DNA of 37,672 nucleotides from Promethearchaeota archaeon (GTDB taxonomy: Archaea > Asgardarchaeota > Lokiarchaeia > Sigyniarchaeales > SOKP01). Positions 6,892-15,376 of the stretch are shown here, piece after piece. The notes under the pieces were generated by a model. It saw only the letters and a list, made by a program, of their open reading frames with translations, was not told the DNA's origin and did no database searches. Both the position numbers and the translations under genes were made by a program. The first letter of the stretch is position 1. Each line of letters opens with the position of its first letter. The DNA lies in contig JABXKB010000006.1 of assembly GCA_013375485.1 (NCBI GenBank), positions 1 through 37,672 on the forward strand, given 5' to 3'.

Positions 6892-7202
6892 TTTTACAAA
6901 TAATATATTTTCTTTTTTTTTAATTATTCTAGAAGTAAAACTAACAAGATTAGAATCATTATTAATGGAACTTTTTTGAAGAGGCAGGACAAACTCGGAT
7001 TCTAAAGATTAAAATACCCATAGAATCTTGATGATTTAAACATTGAGCCATTATGAATAAGGGATATCAATTCTTTTGATATTACATTCACTCAATTATC
7101 ATTCCTGAATAATAACTTTTTCTCTAATTCACAGGAATTTTGCATTGCATTAATCAACAAATATAAAATAGATACTTATTCCTAATATTCAAGAAAGCTT
7201 TT
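6892..7202. other. Intergenic stretch with T-rich terminator and an Lrp-tail stub
   Basis: A T run at about 6909-6920 follows the surface-protein fragment. The only other recognisable element is the 24-bp Lrp-tail stub at 7089-7112. No open frame with coding character was seen. Confidence 0.4.
7089..7112 (+). repeat. Lrp/AsnC C-terminal tail, stub E
   Basis: CAC-TCA-ATT-ATC-ATT-CCT-GAA-TAA encodes HSIIIPE and a stop, the extreme end of the repeated tail, and is followed by the same ataa. It is short enough that chance cannot be excluded, but its position at the edge of the cassette region fits the other copies. Confidence 0.4.
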
Positions 7203-7472
7203 TTATAATTTTCTTAGTTTTTTAATCTTTTCTTTACTAACTTTTTTTATATCTTTTTTTAAGAATGCAATAGTGGAATTTAATTCTGCTTTTTTTGACT
7301 TTAGTTTAGAAATATTCGAATGATCAATTATTTTTGTATCATGCTTAATTGCTCTTTCAATTTGAATCAATTCTTTATGCTTTGTTGCTAATTTAGCCTC
7401 TAACTCTTTCAATTTTTTATTAAATTCAGATTTTATTTTATTAATCAAGTCAGATTTTGATAAATTAGACAT
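7203..7472 (-). CDS. Small lysine-rich coiled-coil protein
   Basis: An 89-residue protein made almost entirely of charged heptad-like sequence (LINKIKSEFNKKLKELEAKL, then KHKELIQIERAI and KLKSKKAELNSTIAFLKKDI). It is predicted to form two antiparallel helices with a short polar hinge around DHSN. No domain is recognised. It is strongly basic at the C-terminus, so nucleic-acid binding or structural packing is possible but unproven. Its promoter region contains the same 25-bp block as the PIN toxin gene, placed 41 bp upstream of the start, which hints that it belongs to the same mobile or co-regulated gene pool. Confidence 0.55.
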   Translation of the reverse strand: MSNLSKSDLINKIKSEFNKKLKELEAKLATKHKELIQIERAIKHDTKIIDHSNISKLKSKKAELNSTIAFLKKDIKKVSKEKIKKLRKL

Positions 7473-7512
7473 AAGATAACTTAAAATAGAATTAATTTAT
7501 TATTAACATTCT

Positions 7513-7537
7513 TGTGACAAAATATTTAAATGTATTC
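7513..7537 (-). promoter_or_regulatory. Promoter block of the coiled-coil gene (duplicate of 5154-5178)
   Basis: The + strand reads tgtgacaaaatatttaaatg then tattc and differs from the block ahead of the PIN gene at one position. On the minus strand it supplies a TATA box about 50 bases upstream of the start codon. The flanking sequences of the two sites are not similar. Confidence 0.55.
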
Positions 7538-7551
7538 TATAATATTCAATA

Positions 7552-7608
7552 GCTATTACTTTCTACGCCACTAATACTTTAGGAAATCTCGCATTTGAAG
7601 AAGTTTAA
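7552..7608 (+). pseudogene. Shred of the surface-protein Ig-like domain
   Basis: The frame reads AITFYATNTLGNLAFEEV and a stop. It parallels the VTITFYASDLAGNEASESV strand pair of the two larger copies at about 1300-1360 and 6705-6765. It is 19 codons long and has no start, so it is interpreted as a third, nearly erased copy. It lies immediately upstream of the coiled-coil gene's promoter, on the other strand. Confidence 0.5.
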
Positions 7609-7791
7609 GTACATTCTCCTTATTTGTAGAAAAAAATAAGAGTATATAAACATATAGTTGATGTTATATTGATATTTCAAGATTGTTTTTTTAAATTAAG
7701 TGTAATTCAATGACTTCTCTTTCAAGATGTTATGCTATGTTTTAAGAATAATGTTAAGTGAGATTTTTGACTTAGTACCAAAATATTAATA

Positions 7792-8802
7792 TTATTTATT
7801 TCCATTCTTAATATGTTTTTCTCCCTTATTATGGGAGGCTTTAAAATTTACAAGAGTAATTCCAAAAATTACTAAAAATAAGGCAAATGGATAGATGAAA
7901 ACATCGAATTGTTCTTGTAAAAATAGAGCAGAGAAAATTACACCAAATAGAGGTACTAAAGTTTGGAATATTGCGGCTCTACTAGCACTTAAACGCTTAA
8001 CACCTTCTAAATAAAACGTATATGCGCCTACTGTGGAAAAAAATGCTAAATATGCAATTCCAAACCATATACGAGTTGGAATGGTAAAGTATTCCAGCGG
8101 ATTAAGATATTCTGGGCTAATAAGTAATGCTATAGGAGTGGTTATTAAAAATCCAAAAAGAGATACCCAGGTCATTATCCATAAAGAACTAGGTTGGTAT
8201 CTTTCAGGATCATTTTGAGTTTTATTTAAAAAATAACGCGAAGTAACAGTATAAGATGCATAAGCAAATGCGGCTGCTAATATTAAGATATCTCCAAGGA
8301 TTCGATTAGGGACATCTACATTCGGAGAAAATCCCACAACAATGATAACAGCAATGAATGCTAACAGAGTTCCAGCAGCTTTTTTCCAATTAAAAAATTC
8401 TGTTTTTAAAAATGTACTTGAAAGAATTACAACCCATATGGCATTTGTTGCGACCATTATACTGGCGTCACTAGCAGCAGTAAAAATTTCCCCTATAAGG
8501 TAACCTGCTTGATAAATTGTTACTGATAATAATCCCATTAAAGTTAATACTTTCCAATTTTCCTTAGCAAATTGCCAATTTAAAGTTCCTTCTTTATATT
8601 TGAGGATAAGAAGAAAGCATATTATTGCTAAAAAATAACGAATCACTGCTATCATGAAAGGGGGGATTGTTTCACCTCCAACTTCTTCAGAAACTAACCA
8701 TCGCCCTAATGGCCATGTACCTCCCCAAATAACCATAGTTAAGATTAATAATATATAAGCGATGACTTCCTGCTTTCTTGTAATTTTTAATGTTGAGTTC
8801 AC
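7792..8802 (-). CDS. EamA/DMT-family membrane transporter
   Basis: A 336-residue protein with about ten membrane segments arranged as two repeated five-helix EamA units. Family marks include MVIWGGTWPLGRWLV in the first helix, the PPFMIAVIRYFLAI segment and the helix-4 stretch ASDASIMVATNAIWVVILSS. The second repeat contains AFAYASYTVTSRYF and RLSASRAAIFQTLVPLFGVI. Members are usually exporters of amino acids, nucleosides or other metabolites; no substrate can be assigned. It is a single gene with roughly 130 bp to the next one. It has a basic C-terminal tail (HNKGEKHIKNGNK). Length is normal for the family. Confidence 0.85.
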   Translation of the reverse strand: MNSTLKITRKQEVIAYILLILTMVIWGGTWPLGRWLVSEEVGGETIPPFMIAVIRYFLAIICFLLILKYKEGTLNWQFAKENWKVLTLMGLLSVTIYQAGYLIGEIFTAASDASIMVATNAIWVVILSSTFLKTEFFNWKKAAGTLLAFIAVIIVVGFSPNVDVPNRILGDILILAAAFAYASYTVTSRYFLNKTQNDPERYQPSSLWIMTWVSLFGFLITTPIALLISPEYLNPLEYFTIPTRIWFGIAYLAFFSTVGAYTFYLEGVKRLSASRAAIFQTLVPLFGVIFSALFLQEQFDVFIYPFALFLVIFGITLVNFKASHNKGEKHIKNGNK

Positions 8803-8934
8803 TTTAACAGCTCAGAAAAAAATTCCTAATTAATATGAAGTGTAATTTAGAAAAAAAGAATTTTGTGTTAATTTTTATTTTCCTATTATAATAATTAGTA
8901 TAAAATAAAAAACAAATCTTATTAGTAAATTAGT

Positions 8935-9582
8935 TTATATCTCTTTGTACCATTTATTAATTAAATTGCGTTTTTTTATATACCTAAGAAGGTAAAGAGT
9001 TATAACGAAAGTAACCAAGGTTTCAATCATCCATATAAGTTGATATATTGTTAAATTACGTTCAATTTGCATTTCTCCAATAGTAATAGGGCCAAAATCA
9101 ATTATCGAGTATAACAATATTTCAGGTGATTGTAGTGTTATTGGAAAAAACAAATCTATAGTTGCATGAGCTGGAAGATCAAGTAAAAGATGAGTTATTC
9201 CTCCAATTAGAGCAGAGTAAGATGCAACAACGTAAAACATTCTATTATATTTCTTTTTCTTTAAATTATCCCATTGATCTAAACCAAAATACCTCATTGG
9301 TTTAAATATGAATCCTTTTTTCCTTGCAAGATTAGCAGAAAAGGGGGCAAAATATTTACAAAAGACAATAGTTAATAGAAGAGTTAAAGGTAAGGTAAAT
9401 ACTATCAATCCTAAAAAACTATGAGTAAATGCTCTAAGGTTGTATGAGAAAAATGGATCAATAACCACCACTATGTCAGGAACAAAAGTACTAATACATA
9501 AGGCAGTTCCATCAAATTTCTTTGGGTATTTTATTTTTAATAGTAATGCTGGTGCTTGATGAGAAAGTAGACTACTTGGCAT
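8935..9582 (-). CDS. DUF4184-like integral membrane protein
   Basis: A 215-residue protein that starts with MPSSLLSHQAPALLL and continues with FDGTALCISTFVPDI and FTHSFLGLIVFTLPL, matching the order of the DUF4184 family (N-terminal S-H, then a P-D in helix 2, then H-S). A later ALIGGITHLLLDLPAHA motif supplies further conserved histidine and aspartate residues, which resemble those of YdjM-like hydrolase-fold membrane proteins. Five or six membrane segments are likely. The biochemical role of the family is unknown. It has its own TATA-like upstream region, and no operon partner is obvious. Confidence 0.7.
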   Translation of the reverse strand: MPSSLLSHQAPALLLKIKYPKKFDGTALCISTFVPDIVVVIDPFFSYNLRAFTHSFLGLIVFTLPLTLLLTIVFCKYFAPFSANLARKKGFIFKPMRYFGLDQWDNLKKKKYNRMFYVVASYSALIGGITHLLLDLPAHATIDLFFPITLQSPEILLYSIIDFGPITIGEMQIERNLTIYQLIWMIETLVTFVITLYLLRYIKKRNLINKWYKEI

Positions 9583-9720
9583 CTGATTAATAATCCAATT
9601 TAATTATTATGAATTTTATATAATTTTTAAGTTAGATATACATTATGGTTATACTGAGAGAAAAATCCTTCAAAGGTACCATTAAACGTTTTAAGAAGAA
9701 TTATAATTATTTACATTATA

Positions 9721-10953
9721 CTATTGTTCAAGAAGATTCGTTCTTATATCTTCTACTTTTTTAGATCTTTTTTTCTTAATAATTACTATACTGAGTGCAA
9801 GTATTATAATTCCAGGGATAGAAACTCCTATTGCAATCAAATCAAGATATATTTCTGGACAGGATCCTGACCAATTTTTTGGATTTTTCATTAACAGAAT
9901 ATATTGGGAAATACCACATATATATAGATTATTCAAAGAATCTAGAGAAATTCCATATCCTCCAGCGGAATTGCACCCTGTACATCGGATTTCCCAAAAA
10001 AAATCTCCTGAAGAATTATACTTATCAACAAATACAGCTGTACAAATACATTGGCAAACACCGTCAAAAAACACATTATCTGGGCATCTAATAGTCCTAT
10101 CTTCCAATATATATATATTATCCTTATTATCTATCGCAATATCTGAAAGGAAATCAATATCTTTTAAAAATCGGAACCATAGTACTTCACCATTGGTGTT
10201 ATATTTTGTTAGTATATCTGTACCTGCGTAAATAATATTATTTTGGGAGTCAGTTGTTATTGCTTGAGAATATGAACCATAAACTATGCTAGTATTCCAT
10301 AATTCATTTCCTGAGGAATTTATTTTGATTAAGACAGATTTGAAATCGGATTCACCTACAATATATATGTTATTCAAATTATCAATAGAAATATCACTAA
10401 ACGTCTCGGATTCTGATGTTCCCCATATTAGTTCCCATAATAAAGATCCAGAATTATTAAATTTCACAACAAATATATTCCCAAATCCCGGACCATAACT
10501 ATCTGTATATCCTGCAATATATATATTATCTAATGAATCAATTACAAGACCATGACATGTATCCCATTTGGGTCCTCCCCACGTACGATTCCATATTATA
10601 TTTCCCATTTTGTCACACTTCAATAGAATTGCATTAGATCTATTCATAATTCCCGCAATAAATAAATTTTCAGAACTATCTATTGCGATAGATTCACCCC
10701 TTTCTTCACCTTCCAAATCCCAAACACTCTCCCATAACAAATCTCCGTCTTTACTGTATTTTAAAAGACAGGTATCACCAACAACATATATATCCTCATT
10801 AGAATCAATTACTAATCCTCGACCCCCATCATTATGTCTCCTCCATTTACGAGTCCATGTTTCTTCATTTGAGTGTACTTCGATTAAATTTGATGAAAGT
10901 ATTAAAAATGTCAAAATAATTATGTTAAAAAGAGTTTTTTTATTGAATTTCAA
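9721..10953 (-). CDS. Secreted SBBP beta-propeller protein with C-terminal anchor
   Basis: A 410-residue protein with a cleavable-looking signal peptide (KKTLFNIIILTFLILSS) and six to seven repeats of about 47 residues. Each has an IDSxDNIYIAG strand followed by (L)LKYNxxGxxLWxxxW, the SBBP/PQQ-like propeller pattern. Near residues 290-330 one blade carries an insertion with six to eight cysteines (CPDNVFFDGVCQCIC and RCTGC), suggesting disulphides or metal binding outside the cell. A membrane helix at about residues 370-393 and a basic KKKRSKK tail anchor it. It presumably acts in recognition or adhesion at the cell surface. Long open frames on the opposite strand here are shadows of these repeats. 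Confidence 0.8.
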   Translation of the reverse strand: MKFNKKTLFNIIILTFLILSSNLIEVHSNEETWTRKWRRHNDGGRGLVIDSNEDIYVVGDTCLLKYSKDGDLLWESVWDLEGEERGESIAIDSSENLFIAGIMNRSNAILLKCDKMGNIIWNRTWGGPKWDTCHGLVIDSLDNIYIAGYTDSYGPGFGNIFVVKFNNSGSLLWELIWGTSESETFSDISIDNLNNIYIVGESDFKSVLIKINSSGNELWNTSIVYGSYSQAITTDSQNNIIYAGTDILTKYNTNGEVLWFRFLKDIDFLSDIAIDNKDNIYILEDRTIRCPDNVFFDGVCQCICTAVFVDKYNSSGDFFWEIRCTGCNSAGGYGISLDSLNNLYICGISQYILLMKNPKNWSGSCPEIYLDLIAIGVSIPGIIILALSIVIIKKKRSKKVEDIRTNLLEQ

Positions 10954-11074
10954 TTATTTCCCAGATTAATATTCTCTTAAATTATATAAGAATTAGTCTA
11001 ATTATCTTTTTAATATTTTCAGTTTTTTATATTTCTTGTCAAAATAATGAAGATTACATTAATTAATCTACATT

Positions 11075-11890
11075 TTAACTTTTTGAGAATCCTCCATGGT
11101 GAAATGCTATCTTATAATCAAGATTCAAATCTTTACAATAAGCATCTATTTCAGACTCTATTTTTTCCCATAGACTGTTATCCTTCCTAAACTTTTGATA
11201 AAGAGGTAAAAGTTTAGGATAATGATTTTTTATTATTTTAAATATTCTTGGTACATTATGAGGTCTAAAGTTTAAATTTTCAAACATATAGGAATCTGTA
11301 TAATCTAAAGTCTTTTCAACAATAGTTTTATAATCTGTTATGTTTGGGAAAAAGGGGGAAATAAATGTATATGTTTTTATTCCGTTTTCATGAATCTCGT
11401 TTAATGCATCTAATCTTTCAAGGGGTCTGGAAGCGCCTTTTTCTATTATTTTTGCGAAATTCTGATCTAACGTGCTAATTGAGATTCCTACTTCCAAATC
11501 ATCAAATTTTTTAAATATATCAATATCCCTTACAACAAATTTCGATTTTGTTAATATTGAAACATGAGCAGTTGTACTAACAAGTTTTTCTAAAATTCTT
11601 TTTGTATTTTGATATTTTAATTCAAGCGGTAAATAAGGATCTGTAACTGAGCTGAATAATAATCGCTTTCCATTATACTTCTGCGGTTTGATTTTATCGA
11701 AATTGAACGTTTTTATATCTAAAAACTGTCCCCATTTATCTCCCTTATGACCCGTGAATCTTATCATAAATTCAGCATAACAATAAATACAACCATGTTG
11801 ACAACCAGTATAAGGATTAATTACATAATCAATTGATGGGATATTACTCTTAGTTATGATACTCTTAGCTTCTCGAAAATCAATTTTCAT
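11075..11890 (-). CDS. SPL-like radical SAM protein (COG1533 type)
   Basis: A 271-residue radical SAM enzyme. C30, C34 and C37 of GCQHGCIYCYAEF form the CX3CX2C cluster that binds the 4Fe-4S centre. The following residues (LFSSVTDPYLPLE, then ILTKSKFVVRDID, then VGISISTLD) match the COG1533 branch that includes spore photoproduct lyase relatives. No additional cysteine cluster is evident, and the C-terminal ~60 residues are helical. The substrate is unknown; for most archaeal members it is. It is 13 bp downstream of the DUF885 gene on the same strand, so the two are probably co-transcribed. Confidence 0.83.
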   Translation of the reverse strand: MKIDFREAKSIITKSNIPSIDYVINPYTGCQHGCIYCYAEFMIRFTGHKGDKWGQFLDIKTFNFDKIKPQKYNGKRLLFSSVTDPYLPLELKYQNTKRILEKLVSTTAHVSILTKSKFVVRDIDIFKKFDDLEVGISISTLDQNFAKIIEKGASRPLERLDALNEIHENGIKTYTFISPFFPNITDYKTIVEKTLDYTDSYMFENLNFRPHNVPRIFKIIKNHYPKLLPLYQKFRKDNSLWEKIESEIDAYCKDLNLDYKIAFHHGGFSKS

Positions 11891-11903
11891 AATACAAGCA
11901 TCT

Positions 11904-13103
11904 TTATTTGAATTTTGTCAGATCTGATGGCAAAATGGGGTGGGTTAAAAGCAATTTAAAATCTTTGGACGAAGGATGTTCACCAAACTTCTCTTTAACT
12001 AAAGCTTCTCCGATAGAATAATTAAAAATATAAGTTGACCAGAGAGGATGTCGTATAAATTTTAAAATTTGCCTAACATTTTCCTCAGGAATAAATCCAA
12101 AATCTAGTGAGTATTTTACTAATTCATCATCAGACCACTCATCTTCATAAGCAAAAATTGCTAAATTATTATATAACTTTGGAAGTTTCGATATTCCTAG
12201 ATATCGTTCAATTAAAACATCTAAATCTTCACTTGAAGGATTATGGCAACAATGATCTAAAATTAACTGTCCTTTTTCTTTATCTGAAAACAGAACATCT
12301 GCTGCAGTATTTCCAATACCTTCTGAGATTACAGTTTCTGGGGTAAGAATCAAGAGTATACTATGTTCAAATCTTTCTTGCTCAATATATAGTTGTTTTT
12401 CTTTAATAGCATGTTCAGTGTGATGTCCGGGATATGCTTCATGTGTAACAAGCTTTAAAATATTTACACAATCGACTGGTATATCAGTATTAATGTCAAT
12501 TCTCGACTTAAAATCCCCTAAATACCAGTTATATGCTCCCCATGGTTTATCTTTAACAAATTCAAATGAAATCTCCTCACTATCAGGAAAAAGATCTGGA
12601 AATGTCTCATAAGTATTTTCTCTTACTATTTTGAATGCTTGACTAAATGTGTAGTCCAACCTTTCTAAAGGTATGTCATGCTTTTCCTTAAATGCATTAT
12701 ACCGTTCTATAAGCGTTCCTGATCCTTGGTAAATCGAATCAAGTTTCTCTGCTAGTTTATAAAATATTGAATCATTGATTAATTCTGGTTTTATGTCATA
12801 TAATCTTTTTACTTTTTCTAAGTAAGGGATTTCTTCTCCAAGATTAATTTTTAAAGAAGTCTCTATAGCACTGAGTATTTTCTCCAAAAATTTAACACGT
12901 TCTTCAATAAAACCTTGGTCTCCTAATTTTTTTTGAAGATTCCTACATGAATTTAAAAGATTTTTAGGTGAAGGTGGTTTTTCATTCCCAACTAACTCTT
13001 TCAATTCTGATGGTCCATAATACGCATCAACAAAACCCTCAATTAATTTACCCATACGGAGACCAAGAAGTAAATATTCCCTCCCAAAATTATATGATGA
13101 CAT
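11904..13103 (-). CDS. DUF885-family putative metallopeptidase
   Basis: A 399-residue protein with the HEAYPGHH motif at residues 221-228 and a downstream E261-G in VISEGIGN, the metal-binding and catalytic pattern of the DUF885 family (gluzincin-like). The N-terminal half is helical and the C-terminal region contains the WSTYIFNYSIGEALV segment seen in the family. There is no signal peptide, so unlike many bacterial members it is cytoplasmic. DUF885 proteins are normally 500-600 residues, so this is a short form. It leads an operon with the radical SAM gene 13 bp downstream. Substrate unknown. Confidence 0.75.
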   Translation of the reverse strand: MSSYNFGREYLLLGLRMGKLIEGFVDAYYGPSELKELVGNEKPPSPKNLLNSCRNLQKKLGDQGFIEERVKFLEKILSAIETSLKINLGEEIPYLEKVKRLYDIKPELINDSIFYKLAEKLDSIYQGSGTLIERYNAFKEKHDIPLERLDYTFSQAFKIVRENTYETFPDLFPDSEEISFEFVKDKPWGAYNWYLGDFKSRIDINTDIPVDCVNILKLVTHEAYPGHHTEHAIKEKQLYIEQERFEHSILLILTPETVISEGIGNTAADVLFSDKEKGQLILDHCCHNPSSEDLDVLIERYLGISKLPKLYNNLAIFAYEDEWSDDELVKYSLDFGFIPEENVRQILKFIRHPLWSTYIFNYSIGEALVKEKFGEHPSSKDFKLLLTHPILPSDLTKFK

Positions 13104-13189
13104 ATATTATTTAGGATATCCTTAATATTTTAAATGTATTTTTTTTTAACAATAAGAATTTTATAGAATTTTAGAATACAACAAATTTT

Positions 13190-13834
13190 TTATGGTAAAT
13201 CAACCAAACCTAGAAGTTTAAGAAATTGTTTCATAAATTCTGGCAATCCAAGCCATGAAGGAGCAGTTACTAAATTATCAGCAGTATAAGTTGAATCAGC
13301 GGGATATTGATCTTCAATTATAGCTCCTTGTAAGGAACATGCAAGGGCAACAGAAGGATAAGGATACATTTTTTTATCTTTTAAGTAGTTAAAATCTTTA
13401 AAAGCAGCATCAGTATGGGCTAAAATTTGAGGACCATGGCAAATTGCTCCAATTGGTTTATAGTTTTTTATAAAATGAAATACAAGCTTATGAACATCAG
13501 GAAGTAATGATAAGTATTCTGGAGCCCTTCCACCGGGGATAATTAGACCATCATAATCTGTAACTTCCTTTTCAACATTTTTCCAATCAAAATCATCATC
13601 TATTCTATAAGGGTGCCCAAGAGATTCTGAATATGTTACTGATTTTCCTTTTAAAGCTAATTCCCAGTCTTCTATAGAAATATAATGAATTGCTGTTTTG
13701 ATAAATTCTCCTTTTTCTCTACCAGGACAAATAATTTTGACTTCACAACCAAACATTGTAAGGATTGAATAAGGTACCATTAATTCATAATCATCAACAA
13801 AATCTCCAGTTAAAATTAGAATTTTTTGAGTCAT
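13190..13834 (-). CDS. DJ-1/PfpI-family protein
   Basis: A 214-residue protein with the class I glutamine-amidotransferase-like fold. It starts TQKILILTGDFVDDYE, has a DYDGLIIPGGRAPEYL strand-turn, and carries the nucleophile elbow IGAICHGPQILAH with C132 followed by H133. The acidic residue that polarises the cysteine lies in the early VDDYE segment. Family members act as glyoxalase/deglycase, chaperone or peptidase-like proteins, and these are not separable here. It is somewhat longer than the minimal PfpI because of an inserted segment (residues ~45-90) that resembles the larger archaeal forms. No operon partner. Confidence 0.85.
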   Translation of the reverse strand: MTQKILILTGDFVDDYELMVPYSILTMFGCEVKIICPGREKGEFIKTAIHYISIEDWELALKGKSVTYSESLGHPYRIDDDFDWKNVEKEVTDYDGLIIPGGRAPEYLSLLPDVHKLVFHFIKNYKPIGAICHGPQILAHTDAAFKDFNYLKDKKMYPYPSVALACSLQGAIIEDQYPADSTYTADNLVTAPSWLGLPEFMKQFLKLLGLVDLP

Positions 13835-13902
13835 ATTATCGTTTCTGATAATTAGTATAAAAAATTTTCTTATGAAATGGATTTAAATTCATTATATTTC
13901 GA

Positions 13903-14721
13903 TTAATTTTCAAGTGCTTTTTGATTAACTATCTTCTTTTTTCCTTGAGAATAGAATAATAATACAAAAAGGTTCGTCATTAGATGGAATATCCAAGGGT
14001 ATAATAGACCTAGTTGAATTAAAGCAAGAGAATAGATAATAGAAGAGATAAGTGTAGAAATTACATGCCCCCAATTTTGTGATGTGGAATAATGCACTAA
14101 TCCAAATATAACTGAAATTACAATTATACTCAAAATATAATCCCAATTAAGATAATAAGTTAAAACACTTAGTAAAAAACTTCGGTAAATTAATTCCTCT
14201 ATAAATGCTACAAGGGGAAAAAGAATAACTAAAAGTATTACTTTTTTATAAGTAAAATTCTTCGTAAAAAATTGGAATATATCATCTCCGCTTCCCTTCT
14301 CAAGGATATTAGTATTTCTTGAGAAATAGATTTTGATTCCAATTAATTTAAGCAAGATTATTGACATGTAAATCATAAAAAGAATAAGATTATGATTGTG
14401 TCTTATTCCTACTAAATCATTAAATGGAATGAAAATGGTGAATGAAGCATTATGAAATAAGACGATGTTACTATATAAGGAAAATGGGATTAAAAAAAGT
14501 AATATAAAAACCATTTTTTCATTTAAGGTCAATCCATATTTCCGATCTATTAAAAATTTAGTTAAAATAATTAAAAATATTATAACACAAATCAACAGTA
14601 GAAGCGAAATATTATCCACTGAAGAATAGAAAAACCAAAATAAAAAAATCAGAAAAATTATAGAATTATATATTAAACTGTTTTTGATTCTATTTTTTAC
14701 TAAACTCTCATCATAAGTCAT
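13903..14721 (-). CDS. CPBP-family intramembrane glutamic protease (CAAX protease-like)
   Basis: A 272-residue membrane protein with about seven helices. The conserved active-site motifs are present in order: E175-E176-L-I-Y-R180, F206-G-L-V-H210 and H246-L-M-T-N250, as in the CPBP/Abi family. Such proteins cleave or process membrane substrates; in bacteria several work in bacteriocin immunity or stress signalling, and in eukaryotes the relatives process prenylated CAAX proteins. The N-terminal ~60 residues add two further helices. The gene stands alone, facing away from the GNAT gene. Confidence 0.83.
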   Translation of the reverse strand: MTYDESLVKNRIKNSLIYNSIIFLIFLFWFFYSSVDNISLLLLICVIIFLIILTKFLIDRKYGLTLNEKMVFILLFLIPFSLYSNIVLFHNASFTIFIPFNDLVGIRHNHNLILFMIYMSIILLKLIGIKIYFSRNTNILEKGSGDDIFQFFTKNFTYKKVILLVILFPLVAFIEELIYRSFLLSVLTYYLNWDYILSIIVISVIFGLVHYSTSQNWGHVISTLISSIIYSLALIQLGLLYPWIFHLMTNLFVLLFYSQGKKKIVNQKALEN

Positions 14722-14817
14722 TAAAATTATCTTAAAAAAGGTAAATAACTTGAAATTATATAAATTATTACAACCTTTAAATTTAATAATGAATTTTTAA
14801 TAGATTCAAAATATCAG

Positions 14818-15366
14818 ATGAATCTTCCAAATCAAATTGAGACTAAAAGACTTATACTAAGACTATTTAATCAAGATGATTTTGAAGTTTTTTCAAATAT
14901 TATTGAAGATGATGTTATATCTAACAACTTGAAATTTGTTTTAAAAATTAAACCAGAAAAGAACAAAACCTCCTTTTTCCGATCTATTATTGATTCTTAC
15001 AGCTCTAAACATCCTATAATTGCGTTAATTGTTAGTACTAAACAAGAGGGAAATAATATTGGTTTTTGTGGGCTGATACCTTTGGAAAATGGGAGTGAGG
15101 CAGAAACCTTCTATACTGTATTTCCTAAATATAGAGGCTATGGTTATGCTATTGAGACTATGAAAAAACTCATAGAATTTGCTTTTAAAGGATTAAATTT
15201 AACAAGAATAATAACATTCCTCCATCCAACAAATACAAAAGCGTGGAAAGTTGCTGAAAGAATAGGTATGAAATATTTGGGTCATAAACAAATAAATGAT
15301 ATTTCATCTAAAGCTATGTATTTTTCATTGGAAAAAACAGAATTTGAAGCTCAATCAGATTATTAA
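14818..15366 (+). CDS. GNAT-family N-acetyltransferase (RimJ/RimL-like)
   Basis: A 182-residue protein with the standard GNAT sequence order: IETKRLILRLFNQDDFEVF at the start, an NIGFCGLIPLENG strand, the ETFYTVFPKYRGYGYAIET segment in which Y-R-G-Y-G-Y forms the acetyl-CoA pyrophosphate loop, and the final VAERIGMKYLGHKQ region. Proteins of this branch acetylate protein N-termini or small amines; the acceptor is not predictable. It starts at the ATG at 14818. Its 3' end lies 10 bp from the stop of the convergent nitroreductase. Confidence 0.85.
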   Translation: MNLPNQIETKRLILRLFNQDDFEVFSNIIEDDVISNNLKFVLKIKPEKNKTSFFRSIIDSYSSKHPIIALIVSTKQEGNNIGFCGLIPLENGSEAETFYTVFPKYRGYGYAIETMKKLIEFAFKGLNLTRIITFLHPTNTKAWKVAERIGMKYLGHKQINDISSKAMYFSLEKTEFEAQSDY

Positions 15367-15376
15367 AATGATAATT

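Noticed and set aside
9831-10969. Long open frames on the + strand
   Set aside because: They lie opposite the SBBP propeller gene and are mirror frames of its repeats; their composition is unlike a protein and they lack a promoter.
13925-14146. Second minus-strand frame inside the CPBP gene
   Set aside because: It is an overlapping shadow frame of the CPBP protease, whose motifs are all in the longer frame.
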